A DNA stretch of 22,187 nucleotides, taken from contig NWUY0304817790.1 in assembly GCA_004151065.3 (NCBI GenBank), positions 1 through 22,187 on the forward strand, given 5' to 3'. The position numbers and the translations under genes were made by a program. How positions within the stretch are numbered: position 1 is the stretch's first letter; each line of letters starts with the position of its first letter. This document shows positions 8,601-18,223 of this stretch, in pieces. Origin of the DNA: Larix sibirica. Its lineage: Eukaryota > Streptophyta > Pinopsida > Pinales > Pinaceae. The notes under the pieces are model-generated. The model saw only the letters and a list, made by a program, of their open reading frames with translations. It was not told where the DNA came from and ran no database searches.

Positions 8601-9794
8601 CTGGAAGCCTGTCCGTCCCAAAAAGCTAATAGTGGTACCCACATTCCTGCCTTAATCAATAGGTTGGGGCATCTATCCCTATGAAAGTAACGCACCTTTA
8701 TTGGTACAATGAATTGCAAAGTGTTTCCCCGCTCATTCCTCTAATGTAACCTTCCTACGAAAAAAATATATATATATATGTAATAACACTAGTACTTTTA
8801 GTGGGCGTATTGCTTACTGGAGAGATTTTTTTGTCCAGCCGTCTGCCGTTACAATGGGTAGCTTCACGTACCATAGATAGACACGAACCCGATCGATCAG
8901 CCCTCGAATGGAGGTATACTGAGCGATATTCTGTTGAGCCTTACTAAGCAGCCCGTTTGAGCAGTTATACCCCAGAAAAAGAAAGGAAGGTATGCTCTTG
9001 TGCCCATAGCTTTAAAAGAGGTTCCTCCTAGGCGGGATGTTCGTTGAGCTCTTAGCGAGCTGCCTAGAAACCAAACTATGTACATTATATCACACCGCAA
9101 GGCTCCCTCCTAAATTTTCATATCATTTATCGGAGACCTATCTTTCCTTCCTTTCGTAAAATTGACTTTTTCTTTCTCGGCAACCTACCTTTTCTTTCCT
9201 TTAAATCAGATTGATTTAATAAATATCCCTTAACTGCTATCAATAAGTTGCTTACAATATGAAGTGCTTTGCTACAATATTGGATAGCACTCTGTACTGC
9301 CTTTAAATGTCGAGTAGAATCACAATGCATTACTTGCTTACCAAGTACCAGTTCTATTAGGGCCGGGGTAGAATCATCTTTTCAATTCCTCGTAGAGAGG
9401 GCAGGTGGTTAGGTAGCATCCACAAATTAGAGATAGCATCACAATTCGTTGCTTACCTAGAATTTACAGCTTCTGGCAGGATATAACTCGGATAGCCGAG
9501 AGAAATTGATATGACTGAACTTAGAGGGGTGAAGAATAAAACAGATATATATACAGGGCGGGATCTCGTTGAGCTGAGCTAACCCTTTTCCACAAACCTT
9601 TCCGGTTTTAACCCAATAGATTAACGAATGGAGGCCTACTAGGCAAGATAGCTCTGAAAAAGAGAGTGATTCGGTCCTAACGCTCTAATAAGAGGCCGGA
9701 TCAAGACAGATCTACTGGGCAGAATTATGTTGAGCAAAAGAGAGCCTCTCAGAAACCGATATATTGCAGCTTCGAGGAGGTCGGGTAATCAGCC
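8601..9794. other. Unidentified DNA with small internal duplications
   Basis: No gene is recognised; the 67-codon minus frames at 8897-9100 and 9127-9330 have no visible motif. An (AT)n tract lies at 8766-8779. Two short blocks are duplicated. CGAATGGAGG..TACT at 8904 recurs at 9624. GGCGGGATGTTCGTTGAGCT at 9031 resembles GGCGGGATCTCGTTGAGCT at 9557. The pairs are about 720 and 526 bases apart, so they are not one simple duplication. Confidence 0.45.
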
Positions 9795-10440
9795 CTGATG
9801 ACCACCCATCAGTACACGAAAGTACTGCAAGTATCCTATCACCCCCATCATCTATGTTGATAGCATAGACCTTCATCAATCCCATTTCCAATATCTTATT
9901 GAAGGCTTCTACAATCCCATTAGCATGTGGATGATAAGGATTGCTAGTGTGGTGCTACACCATGAACTCCTGGCTCAGAGTCTGGACAGTCTGGCTCATG
10001 AAGTGCTTACCTTGATCGGTTGTTAAGCTCTTGGGACACCCAAACCTAGAAATGATGTTTTTTAAGATAAATCTAGCTACCGTATTCATGCTATAATAAT
10101 GTGTTGGTGTTGCCTCTACCCACCTGGTCGGGTTGTTTGTAGTAGTTATAATGTATCGAGCACTTGAATTTCTTATTAGTGGATTAATGGGCCCGATAAA
10201 ATAAACTACTCATCTCTTGAATGGTTTTAGTGAAACCACTAGGTGCAGTGGCATCTCATCCCTTCTAGATGGTCTTATGATTCTATACTAAATGTAAAGA
10301 TACTCAGCATTATTTCTTGTGTCTTTGAATACAATCGGCCACCACAATCCTACATGTAGTATCTTTCAAGTTATGGCCTTTCCACCATAGTAGCCACCTG
10401 TGGTTCCATCATGTCTTTCTCATAGAATTTATAGTCTTTC
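9795..10440 (-). pseudogene. Ty3/gypsy integrase remnant
   Basis: Minus-strand reading gives GGYYGGKAI and WWPIVFKDTR (about 10310-10395) from the region after the zinc-binding domain. VVYFIGPINP (about 10190-10215) corresponds to the first catalytic block (DFxGPI), with Asp replaced by Tyr. RWVEATPTHYY and RFILKNIISRFGCPKSLTTD lead into QGKHF, the second catalytic Asp block (about 10000-10020). NPYHPHANGIVEAFNKIL (about 9893-9945) carries the conserved Glu of the DD35E core. One in-frame stop interrupts the last two blocks (FMV-stop-HHTS), where a Gln codon is expected. The two Cys of the HHCC finger are not visible. Retroviral-type integrase joins element cDNA to host DNA; with the first Asp gone and the frame broken this copy is dead. 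Confidence 0.88.
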
Positions 10441-10679
10441 ATGATCCATCACATAGCATATGAGGATGCCATCTACCCCCATCTTGTATAGCTAGCCTGC
10501 AATCAACTGATAATCAACCACTCAAACAACCAGTTGCTTCCTCTATGTTGTTGAGTACCCTTTTGGCTTCGCCCCTATAGTGAGTAAAATGGCTATGTCT
10601 TCTATATATTATAGTACTTCTTCAATCCTAAACAATTTGAAATCTGGAAGTTGGTCATCCTATGATCCTCTAGATTCTG

Positions 10680-11050
10680 CAAATTTCTATTATGGAAAAA
10701 TGGTCTGGTCTAACATTTGTCATTCCTGACTTCACTATTACTTCGAAATTGAACTCCTAAAAGAAAATTACCATCTACAAATCCCACCCTAAAACACCAT
10801 ATTATTCACCAAATACTTAAGACCTGAGTGGTTCATGACAAATTGAGAGTGCCCCCGGAAGAGGTAGTGCCAGAACTTCTGTAGAGAATATACCATTGCC
10901 AGTCCTTCAACAGTTTCGTGCTGGAAAAATGGATAGGGTGGTACAACTTTCCTTCTCTAGGTTGTGCCAAGATAGATCCCAACACAATTCCATAGGAATA
11001 AACATGTACATGGAATTCAATACTCCAATTTGGAAAAACTAGAATGGGCT
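10680..11050 (-). pseudogene. Ty3/gypsy RNase H remnant
   Basis: Minus-strand blocks appear in family order across frame changes: FHVHVYSYGIVLGSILAQPR then EGKLYHP (about 10935-11015); EGLAMVYSLQKFWHYLFRGH (about 10845-10905); SQFVMNHSGLKYLVNN (about 10798-10845); and FNFEVIVKSGMTNVRPDHFS (about 10700-10760). In the family the first block has HVDAS and the third TDHS. Here these read HVYSY and MNHS, so two catalytic Asp residues have become Tyr and Asn, while the Glu of EGLAM remains. The domain removes RNA from the RNA:DNA hybrid during reverse transcription; this copy could not. Confidence 0.86.
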
Positions 11051-11089
11051 ACCAATTTTTATTTCAGAAGATCAAAGGAATTTTGGCAT

Positions 11090-12035
11090 TCCGCAATCTA
11101 AGTTCAATTCTTGGTCTTTTTTAACAACCATTCCATGGGGGAAATAATGGACACGTAACCCTTAATGAACCTTCTATAGTATTATGTGTGGATTAGGGTA
11201 GACAGTAGCATGTGAACATTAGTCAGAGCATCCAAATTTGAAATTGTGGCTATCTTGGTAAGATCTACCAGTACGCCATCTCTAAAAACAATGTGACCTA
11301 GCAGTGTACAAAAAGGTGTTTAGAAGATGCATTTCTTCAAGTTAATAGATATCTACAACTATAAACATCTTTAAAACATCAATCACAACATTGCAATGTG
11401 GTCCTTCAACAAAATGGTAATTTTCCAGTCATCCAAGTATACTTCCAAGAATTTATGTATGTATTCCCTAAATGTTGTGATCTCTATCCTATAGGATATT
11501 GTTGGTGCATTCTTTAATCCAAATAGCATCACATTGTAGTAATAATACCCACTATGTAGCAAAGGTGGTCTTCTTCTTGTCCTCTTGCTAGCCTCACCTG
11601 ATGGTACCCCGATAAGCCATCGGTGAAGGAGTGAGCCTCTTTCCCTGTGACCTGATTAAATACCTCATTAATTCAAGGTGTAGGAAATGGATCATGAATC
11701 CAAGAATAATTAAACCCTCTAAAGTCCACACATACTCTGGTACCACCCTCATCCTTCTTGTCTTGAATAAGGATCGAACAGATCTAGTCTAATTTTTTTA
11801 TTAGGAAAAGAAACCCTGCTGAGAGCATTTTGTCAATATCCACCTTGACTTTCTCCTTGATCTATGGATTCAATCTGTAAGTTTTATTCTTGAGAGGCTT
11901 GGCATCCGGCTTCATCTCTATCCTCATTTCACCCAATTCCCCTTTTATCCCCTTCATTTTAGTCAATTTCTCTAGGAATAGGTCAACATATTCTTTGAGC
12001 AATGCTACAACCTTGGATACTGTCATGTTGCCTAG
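11090..12035 (-). pseudogene. Ty3/gypsy reverse transcriptase remnant with YLDD
   Basis: One minus-strand frame runs from about 12031 to 11545 with three stops. It contains KVVALLKEYVDLF, MKGIKGELGEMRIEMKPDAK, YRLNP, IKEKVKVDIDKMLSAGFLF, DKKDEGGTRVCVDFRGFN (11705-11745), HDPFPTP and SFTDGLSGYHQV. After a frameshift, MLFGLKNAPTISYRIEITTF and EVYLDDWKITILLKDHIAML follow (open from 11529 to a stop at 11383-11385). The YLDD active site (11428-11439) is intact, as is the Asp of SFTDG. The connection region continues with LKKCIF, LLGHIVFRDGVLVDLTKIA and YYRRFIKGY down to about 11090. It is the best preserved part of the element and the best region for placing it in a lineage. Confidence 0.93.
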
Positions 12036-13559
12036 TAGTCCCCAATGGGTGTCAGTCTAGGTTTTTCCTATGTACCAATATTAATCTACTTTATCTCCAA
12101 GGTTCTCGATAAATATCCCCTTGTGGATCATCTATTCTCTCTTTCAATTGCCCTTTCCCCTTAAATATCCTAGGAGGAAAGGTGGCATAACCTCTCCGAG
12201 TCATCCTATTCTTCCAGTTCTCCCATTATTTTGGTGCAACATTTCAAACCCCAATGATCATTTTCCCATGTGTGAATTGGTTCCTCTTGTGATTACTTGT
12301 GTTGATGCATCTTGTAGACATATTATAAAGGCCTAGCCACCTAGTATAAAAGAAACAAATTTGATGGATTGAAAATAAAAGGTGATACTAACATTCTTAC
12401 AAGATAGGAGAACATCATGCAGGATGCTTTATTAAAACTCTTCCATGTGTGGATCTATAGGTCTCCTCATGCAAGTAACAGGCCTTGGGGATGAGCCCCA
12501 AGGTGTGAATGAAATTATGGACCCAACGCAATTCTAGGAAATTTTATCTTGTCCATTTCTGAATACACCCATCCATGTGTATGATGGGGTTTGTCCTTCC
12601 TTCATAAACTTATGGGAAGTCTACAAAATATTCTACCACTATTGAAATATATATCACCTGCTACTCGAGCGATGGAGTGAATTAGTGTCGTAAAGCTAGC
12701 AACACTTTTTTCCAATTGTTAAGATAATTTCTACATATATCCTACCACCTGGAGGGTGTGGACCTTAAAGCAACATCCAATGCCGGTATTAGTTTATCCT
12801 ATAGTAAATCTAAGCTCAAATCCTCTATGAATTCTTCTACATCTCATGTCCTATAAAAGATAGGGGGTCATGCAGTTTGGTTCCAATCCAATGGATGGAT
12901 GTGATCATGGTGCAATGGCGAGATGACATCTTGTGGTTACACTCTTTCCGGTCTTAGAATGCTTTATGGCTATCTGAATCATATGTGTAGATACTCCTCT
13001 AGCTAATCACTACATCTGTAGTGGAATTGACATAATCCTCCCTCATGAATGTCATCAAATTATATAGATGATCCACTACATTGCTATCCATCGGGTCATC
13101 CATTGTCTCTATGTATCTCTCCCTATTCGAGGGTTGATGGGTTGTTCAGTGTTGACCGTAACTTCCTCTCTAGTTGTTCATCTTCCAATATCTTAATTAG
13201 GCCTTGGAATAAATCCTAGATTACTTCAATTTTGGCGATCTCCCCCTTGGTTTCTAGTTGTGGCACCTAGTTTCACTTCTACCTTAAAGATTCAGGAGGG
13301 CTCCAAGCTATGGAATTGTTACTAGCACCTTGGCCAAGGGTGGCAGTGACTTCCTACAAGGCCTCAAAAGCCTCTTTGTAATAAAACTTTTACTTTCTAC
13401 ATTGAACCCATGACTCATCAGGGCTGCCTTCCTTATGCAAGGTTGCTCGGGTCAATCATCATCGGCTCCTGTATGGGATCCACCTCGAGTCACTACATTG
13501 ATTCTAGGATCCCCAATCTCTACATTCCTCTATGGTTTCAATCTCAGCAAATTGACATT
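12036..13559 (-). other. gag-to-reverse-transcriptase region, protease not identified
   Basis: By position this should contain the aspartic protease and linker of the minus-strand element. I could not find a DSG/DTG active site or the ALLGRPW-type block with confidence; weak resemblances such as HTLGLIPK (about 12490-12515) are not enough. The minus strand is full of stops. The plus-strand frames at 12121-12336 and 13410-13635 are antisense to the element and most likely chance. Confidence 0.45.
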
Positions 13560-14125
13560 CCTCTATCTTGCCCTAGTATCCCACTTGGATATAAATAAAG
13601 GTAGTCTTCCAATTGCATGGCTCGTAGCTCTATAGTGGCCACACCTCGCACCCCTTGGTTGCGATAAATCTCGAGATATATTCCCTATGTCATCACAATT
13701 GTAGCCTTGAAAGAGACCTGAGTGGACACCATGTCTGCCACCTCTATATCCACCTCCATAGCTTTTTCTATAACCTCCTACATAGCCTTATCATCCTCCT
13801 CCTTCAACTGGTCCAGAATTTTGATCCTCTACCCGAAAAGAGCTTCTCCCAAACTACTCTGCCAGTGCATTACAGTTCTTTGCGCAATGGGTATTTCTCC
13901 TACAAAAAGAATAGAGAAGGGTTGTTGGGGCAGAAGTCTACTTATTAAACATTGTGCAGAGGTGTGGGGGATAGTTGTATGTTCTACAAATTGAATAATA
14001 TTGACCAACCACGTTACCAATAGGGAAATGGGTAGGTGGTGGTGTCGGGTTAGGTTCTACAACCCCAACTTTGATAGAGGGACAATCATTCACTGTGTGC
14101 CCTTCTACTTTGCATATAATGCACC
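13560..14125 (-). pseudogene. gag C-terminus: run of CCHC zinc knuckles
   Basis: At 14082-14123 the minus strand encodes CIICKVEGHTVNDC, an intact C-x2-C-x4-H-x4-C knuckle. A second frame, from about 13995 to 13565, carries at least four more knuckle-spaced units in which key residues have changed. YSICRTYNYPPHLC has Tyr for the first Cys and for the His. YSFCRRNTHCAKNC has Tyr for the first Cys. GYNCDDIGNISRDL has Gly, Asn and Leu at three of the four ligand positions. CGHYRATSHAIGRL has Tyr and Leu for two Cys. Between them lies a Gly/Tyr/Arg-rich spacer (GGYRKSYGGGYRGGR). In working elements these bind genomic RNA for packaging. Three stop positions lie in this frame. Confidence 0.82.
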
Positions 14126-15069
14126 AGACCTACTCTCTCTCAGCCTTGGTGTGGTTCATCTCTTGTATCTGTTCTATCAGAGCTGACACTTGTGAATGGA
14201 ACTAGGTAAGCTCCATTCTTGTGCTAGTTGAGGGAATTGTTGTAACACTAACTCATGCTTCACCTCGATACCTATTCATTGAATCAATCTTCATTGCTTA
14301 CGGAAAGGCATCCCTCTAGGAGGGCCACTGCTACTGCATCAATGACACTCTAGTTAATGGTATCAATCCTTAGATGAACCACTCTTTATGTTGTGTTTCA
14401 AGAATCATGTATGAAATCCTGTTTATTAGGTCCCAAGCACTATTCATACTCCCAAGTGCTCTCACCCACCCATTGCTTAATCTCTTTTAGCTTGGCACAA
14501 CTATGTTGCTCTGAGTTTAGCCTTTTGAACTTAGCCACAGTTCCTACCTTTACTTAATCCAATGTCTTGGCTACACCTTGTGGCTTCATCTAGATGAACT
14601 TAATCTACCATTGTGGAGCTCTCCCCCTCAGAGTGGTTTGTAACTCTACCAACTTGGTGTCTAGGGTTGTAACCCTCCTTAACCTCCATATGGATTCACA
14701 CAAGAACCAATGTTGTTTTGCATCACCATCACCTTTCCCTTAAAACTAAAGTAGGTGCATCATATTATCGGTTGTCCCAACCATGTTTCCTATTGGACCA
14801 CTTACCAGGATAAAACCTCTAAGGCCTCATTGACTAATAAATCCAACTCCTCCTCCTAAACTAGAATTCATTGTTACTATTATTCCTCTGCTACTACTTA
14901 TATTTCCTCCTCCACTCAAATGTATACCACTGCTATGACTTACCCCACTATTATCATGTGCTAATGTAGTAGGACTAGGAAATAAACTAATGGCTACCTT
15001 AAGTTTTCCAGAATGCACAAGAGGTGATGATTGTTCCAGACTGGCTCTTCTATCTTCTGATTGTACCAT
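14126..15069 (-). pseudogene. gag N-terminus and core domain
   Basis: A minus-strand frame beginning at ATG 15067-15069 is open for 80 codons to a stop at 14827-14829 and continues in the same frame with several stops to about 14400. The N-terminal part is low complexity (Ser/Gly-rich, SLGGGVGFISQ). The core has GKGDGDAKQHWFLCESIWRL, KLVELQTTLRGRAPQW, AKFKRLNSEQHSCAKLKEIK and QWVGESTWEYE, matching the conserved retrotransposon gag domain of plant Ty3/gypsy elements (KGDxDAKxHWFLCExIW... LRGRALxW...). After a frameshift near 14390, HKEWFI-stop-GLIPLTR continues it. Gag builds the virus-like particle. A true start further upstream is possible; 15069 is the first ATG of the open stretch. Confidence 0.85.
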
Positions 15070-15900
15070 GCATGCTTCTTATTTATCCTCTATCTCAAAT
15101 GATTGGAACACATCACTAAGCACCTCTTCCTACTGTGACTCAATGACCATGCCCTTTCAATTATTTTGGTCTGCATTTCCTTCGAAGTCAACTCCCAACT
15201 ATTTGGTCCCTGACCCATCTAGCTAAACTTCCCTGCCTACTTCCACTCCTTCCTCGGTTAGCTCCTTCGACTCTATACGCACTTATCCTCTTTCTTGTAT
15301 GCTCTCTATACTATTTTCTGCTACTAATCTTAATCCCTTCAACCACCAACTAGCTTTTTATCCTCACTTCCGCAACACCTAAAGTTCCCTCAAATTCACC
15401 TTCTATGTTCATTGTCTCCTTCACCACCAACTCTATTCGTCTAATCTCCTTCATCTTGTTCAACCACCACTTTTCAATTATTGCATCCTTCTTCAATGCT
15501 CTCTTTGCTCTCTCCAAAGCATGCACTTCCTCCCAAGTAACCCCCATGTGTAAAGATTTATGCTTCCAAAATTGTCGTCCTAGAGGGCATATAATCTTCC
15601 TCCGCTAAGAACATTTTCACCCACGTCGCAACATCCTTCACCAGTCTCCTGCAAGCTTCCTTCCTGAATTGTTATTCTTCTCTCAAAATGACCAATTTAG
15701 TTCTACTACAAACTCAATAATATACCCTTCCATGGTTGTCTTCACTAAAAAAGAAATAGCTCTAGCCACCTCACGGCCAAACCTCTGTAGCGCAACCAAG
15801 TTCTGGATATTCCACTAGATCTCCCTCCTCCTTTTCCAGATTGGTCATAGATGCTCTCCTAGACTCTTCAACCATTCAAAGAGTACCACCAGATTTCTAC
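15070..15900 (-). other. Upstream flank of the gag remnant, possible gag extension
   Basis: Immediately upstream of gag on the minus strand is a 65-codon frame (15350-15547) rich in Glu/Lys/Arg (WEEVHALERAKRALKKDAII), probably helical. It is preceded around 15740-15800 by FGREVARAISFLVKTTMEGY in a different frame. Neither is recognised. They share orientation with gag but not its frame. They could be an N-terminal gag extension, leader sequence or a separate fragment. No LTR end or primer-binding site was found here. Confidence 0.3.
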
Positions 15901-17015
15901 CCAGAATATTTAATAGCTATCATGTTTATCATGCATCCATCGAGGTTTATTACCCTTAATATGTTGTTTCTCAAAGCAATCAATTTGTTGGAACCACCAA
16001 TCTTCTACATAGTTTTGGGTTAGCTCATCGGTCATGCTACTAAAATGTCATACACAGTAAATGGTCCCGATAATGGAACCATTTGTTTGCTCAAACTAAA
16101 ACCAGGGTTTGCATAGGTGTATAACAAAGGGGGTCCACTGCAGTCTAAGTGCTGGCATATTCAATCCCCAGGATGGGGAAGGTATCTCCCAAAGCATTGT
16201 CCCAAGAATAAAGATTATATGGGGTTCGTGCAACATAACTGACATGACTACCATTCACTTCAATAGGTTTCATCATTAGCAGATAGATAAAGGATAGTTA
16301 CCAGTAAAACAATCATGTGTTCCAGATCATCAAAGCATGATAGTTACCCCATTAGTATGGGTGGTACACATCGGATTTGAAAGGCATAGCTTATCAAGCA
16401 ATGTATGATTGTTGCTCTTTTATGGGGAAAAACGATTCAAACTTGACACAAACCTTTATTCTGTGATAAAACAATCAAGATAAGTAACACAATGCATGCC
16501 AAATAGATTAAAGAGAAACAATATTATAACTCCATCTACCACGTCGTACAAATAAGGAGGTACAACCAGGTATTTATGCCATAAGTTAAAGCGGAGGGGG
16601 CCATTCACGACTAAAGCCTTAACCCTGGCCAGTATAAGCTACAAGGGACCCCATACAAATTCAATCTTCTTACACCCCTCTTAACGTCCAGCATAAAGCA
16701 CGACAATGTCTATCTGATATAATAAAGTTGTACATCATTTTGCTTTCTTGTTGGATTCTGCAAATAAAAGTACTTGCTAAAAAGATTGAAATTGGAGCTT
16801 TGGCGACCTAATTACTGGATTAAGAGGTATTAGTAAGACATATATTTATTAAGGTTTCTTAAACGGTTGAAAGGAAGTAATAAATTAGGTAAATGAGGGT
16901 AGAGTATCTAAGATAAACCCGCCGGAATAAGGTTATTATGCGTAGGAGTATAGATGAAAGGTAGGAGATCGAAAGCTATATATGGGGTGGGAGTATATAG
17001 TTGGAATGAAGGAAT
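15901..17015. other. Unidentified DNA, no gene seen
   Basis: No recognisable coding or RNA gene. If the gypsy element kept its 5' LTR it should lie here (15.9-16.9 kb), but I see no TG...CA-bounded block next to a tRNA-complementary site. Around 16830-17010 the sequence becomes A/G-rich on the plus strand and resembles the unidentified background of the rest of the window. Confidence 0.35.
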
Positions 17016-17297
17016 TTGATTTTATTAATAAGAGTGCTTCCCTCCGCCCCTGGGTTTCTTTCTTTTTATCAGGAGTTGGGGGAAGGCAGCTCCCGAACAC
17101 ACGAACACCTCTTCACATCTATCTGTAAGTCGAGCAAAGGATGCCCTCTGTGGGGTTGGGGAGGTGGTGGTCTAGTTGTCCCGCTTCGAATTACACATTT
17201 GGGAGTGGGTGGGGACCATATACCTATTGATGATTTTGAGGCTGCTGGTCTTATAACAGAACGAACGTGTGGAGACAGAAAAGGTCAGGTTGAGTGA
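17016..17297 (+). CDS. Unrecognised open frame, 93 residues
   Basis: An ATG-started frame of 93 codons with a Gly/Trp-rich centre (GWGGGG) and a C-terminal stretch HIPIDDFEAAGLITERTCGD that looks protein-like. It overlaps the start of the 173-codon frame by 29 bases in a different frame. I do not recognise it as any mitochondrial, plastid or retroelement protein. No ribosome-binding or promoter signal is evident. It may be a real decayed gene interrupted by frameshifts, since the next frames continue the open region, or a chance frame. Confidence 0.25.
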   Translation: MILLIRVLPSAPGFLSFYQELGEGSSRTHEHLFTSICKSSKGCPLWGWGGGGLVVPLRITHLGVGGDHIPIDDFEAAGLITERTCGDRKGQVE

Positions 17298-17790
17298 CGA
17301 GACATACCCTTCCCATTTAGTTGGTCGAGGGCGAGCGAGTCTCTACGAGCCTTCTTATGCATACTCTTTAGACCCCACCTTCTGTTTTATATTATTGAGC
17401 CCCGAACTTTTCGGATTATCTTATAGAGAACCAAACCTTATAGGAGTAATATATCTTCTTGAGCACCCCACCCCTTTAACCTCACTAAGAAGACATTTAG
17501 GCACGGAGTCGAGCGAGTTGCCTACTTCAAAAGCGAGTTCGAGAACCCAGATGGATCATACCTGTCAGAACCCGTACAAACTCACTTTGTGCCTTTATAA
17601 AATGTGCGTTTGGCAAAGCTTTTTCGGATCGACCGGAACCACTTCTTGGGCAACCCACCGAATCTTCAGTTTTATATGCTATGCAAAGGGAGGGAATAGT
17701 CTTCAGAAACCTTCTTATGAATATTATTGTAACTCCACCTCAACTTGTCACCGAACCTTTAGTGGAATATCCGACGGGGACTCTTCTTGA
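17269..17790 (+). CDS. Unrecognised open frame, 173 residues (longest in window)
   Basis: This is the longest ATG-to-stop frame in the window (173 codons) and about twice the length of most others. The product is rich in Ser, Thr, Pro and Leu, with Cys, has no clear signal peptide or membrane helix, and shows no motif I recognise. Its 3' half overlaps a second open frame (17501-17836), and other frames here also give protein-like stretches. The real coding frame, if any, is therefore uncertain. A chance frame of this length is unlikely but not impossible in 22 kb read six ways. Confidence 0.3.
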   Translation: METEKVRLSDETYPSHLVGRGRASLYEPSYAYSLDPTFCFILLSPELFGLSYREPNLIGVIYLLEHPTPLTSLRRHLGTESSELPTSKASSRTQMDHTCQNPYKLTLCLYKMCVWQSFFGSTGTTSWATHRIFSFICYAKGGNSLQKPSYEYYCNSTSTCHRTFSGISDGDSS

Positions 17791-17836
17791 GAACTTTTAC
17801 TGCTTGCTGAGCGTGGCGTGGGTGGTCGATAAATAA
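17501..17836 (+). CDS. Overlapping open frame, 111 codons, no early ATG
   Basis: Between a TAG at 17498-17500 and the TAA at 17834-17836 this frame is open for 111 codons. Its C-terminal half, AMQREGIVFRNLLMNIIVTP then PQLVTEPLVEYPTGTLLENF and YCLLSVAWVVDK, looks more like a natural protein than the 173-codon frame over the same bases. The first ATG is at codon 61, so it reads as the 3' end of a longer gene whose start lies in another frame, possibly broken by a frameshift. I cannot assign a family. Confidence 0.28.
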   Translation, partial: ARSRASCLLQKRVREPRWIIPVRTRTNSLCAFIKCAFGKAFSDRPEPLLGQPTESSVLYAMQREGIVFRNLLMNIIVTPPQLVTEPLVEYPTGTLLENFYCLLSVAWVVDK

Positions 17837-18147
17837 AAGAAGAGGTGGGTGCTTTTACAGCCAGACCTTATGAGATTCTTTTCTGGGGGTGGGCATTTTG
17901 AGCATAGATAGAAACTTTTAAGCCTATTTGCCTTTACTTAAGTGTTTTCTATACTAACCCCCACCTGTTTTATTTACCCACCTATATACCTACCCAACTT
18001 ATTGCTTCAGGCAGGAATACTTTTGTTGCTGGACACTATTGCTTGCGTACCTCCTTATTTACCTTTACCTTTAACTACCCGCCTACTTAACAACCTTACG
18101 ACTTATATCACCTATGCCCCAAACTTACTGCATTGCACCCGGCTATA
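17837..18147. other. No gene recognised
   Basis: A 68-codon plus-strand frame (17942-18148) is rich in Leu/Pro/Tyr/Thr from a pyrimidine-rich stretch and has no recognisable motif. Confidence 0.35.
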
Positions 18148-18183
18148 GAGCTTTTGGACGAGCTTTTGGACAAGCTTACGGAC
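18148..18183. repeat. 12-bp tandem repeat, three copies
   Basis: GAGCTTTTGGAC (18148-18159) is repeated exactly at 18160-18171 and with three changes at 18172-18183 (AAGCTTACGGAC). The first two copies being identical points to recent slippage. Confidence 0.8.
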
Positions 18184-18223
18184 AGCCAGTAAGGAATAAC
18201 ACTTGCTGAAAGATGAATCCTGG

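Larger units (their letters stand above)
9795..15069 (-). mobile_element. Large Ty3/gypsy retrotransposon remnant (gag-pol)
   Basis: On the minus strand, from high to low coordinates, the canonical Ty3/gypsy order can be followed: gag N-terminus and core, a run of CCHC knuckles, an unresolved protease-side region, reverse transcriptase, RNase H and integrase. Order and spacing (about 5.3 kb) fit a near full-length coding region of this superfamily, where integrase follows RNase H. Stops, frameshifts and substitutions at active-site residues are scattered throughout, so it cannot be functional. No LTR pair, primer-binding site or polypurine tract was recognised at either edge; the lower edge near 9795 is abrupt. 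Sub-parts are annotated separately. Confidence 0.9.

Noticed and set aside
8897-9330. Two minus-strand 67-codon frames
   Set aside because: No recognisable domain, composition typical of chance translations, and pyrimidine-rich tracts account for the low stop density.
12480-12560. Possible protease-linked block (HTLGLIPK) of the gypsy element
   Set aside because: Resemblance to the LGLIPK-type segment is too short and no DSG/DTG active site could be found in any nearby minus-strand frame.
13410-14186. Set of plus-strand open frames of 60-97 codons
   Set aside because: They are antisense to the gag knuckle region of the minus-strand gypsy element, whose conserved protein blocks explain the sequence; the plus-strand translations show no motif.
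17016-17836. Identity with cytochrome c maturation, nad, ribosomal or tatC-like mitochondrial genes
   Set aside because: None of the three forward translations shows the diagnostic segments of those proteins as I know them.
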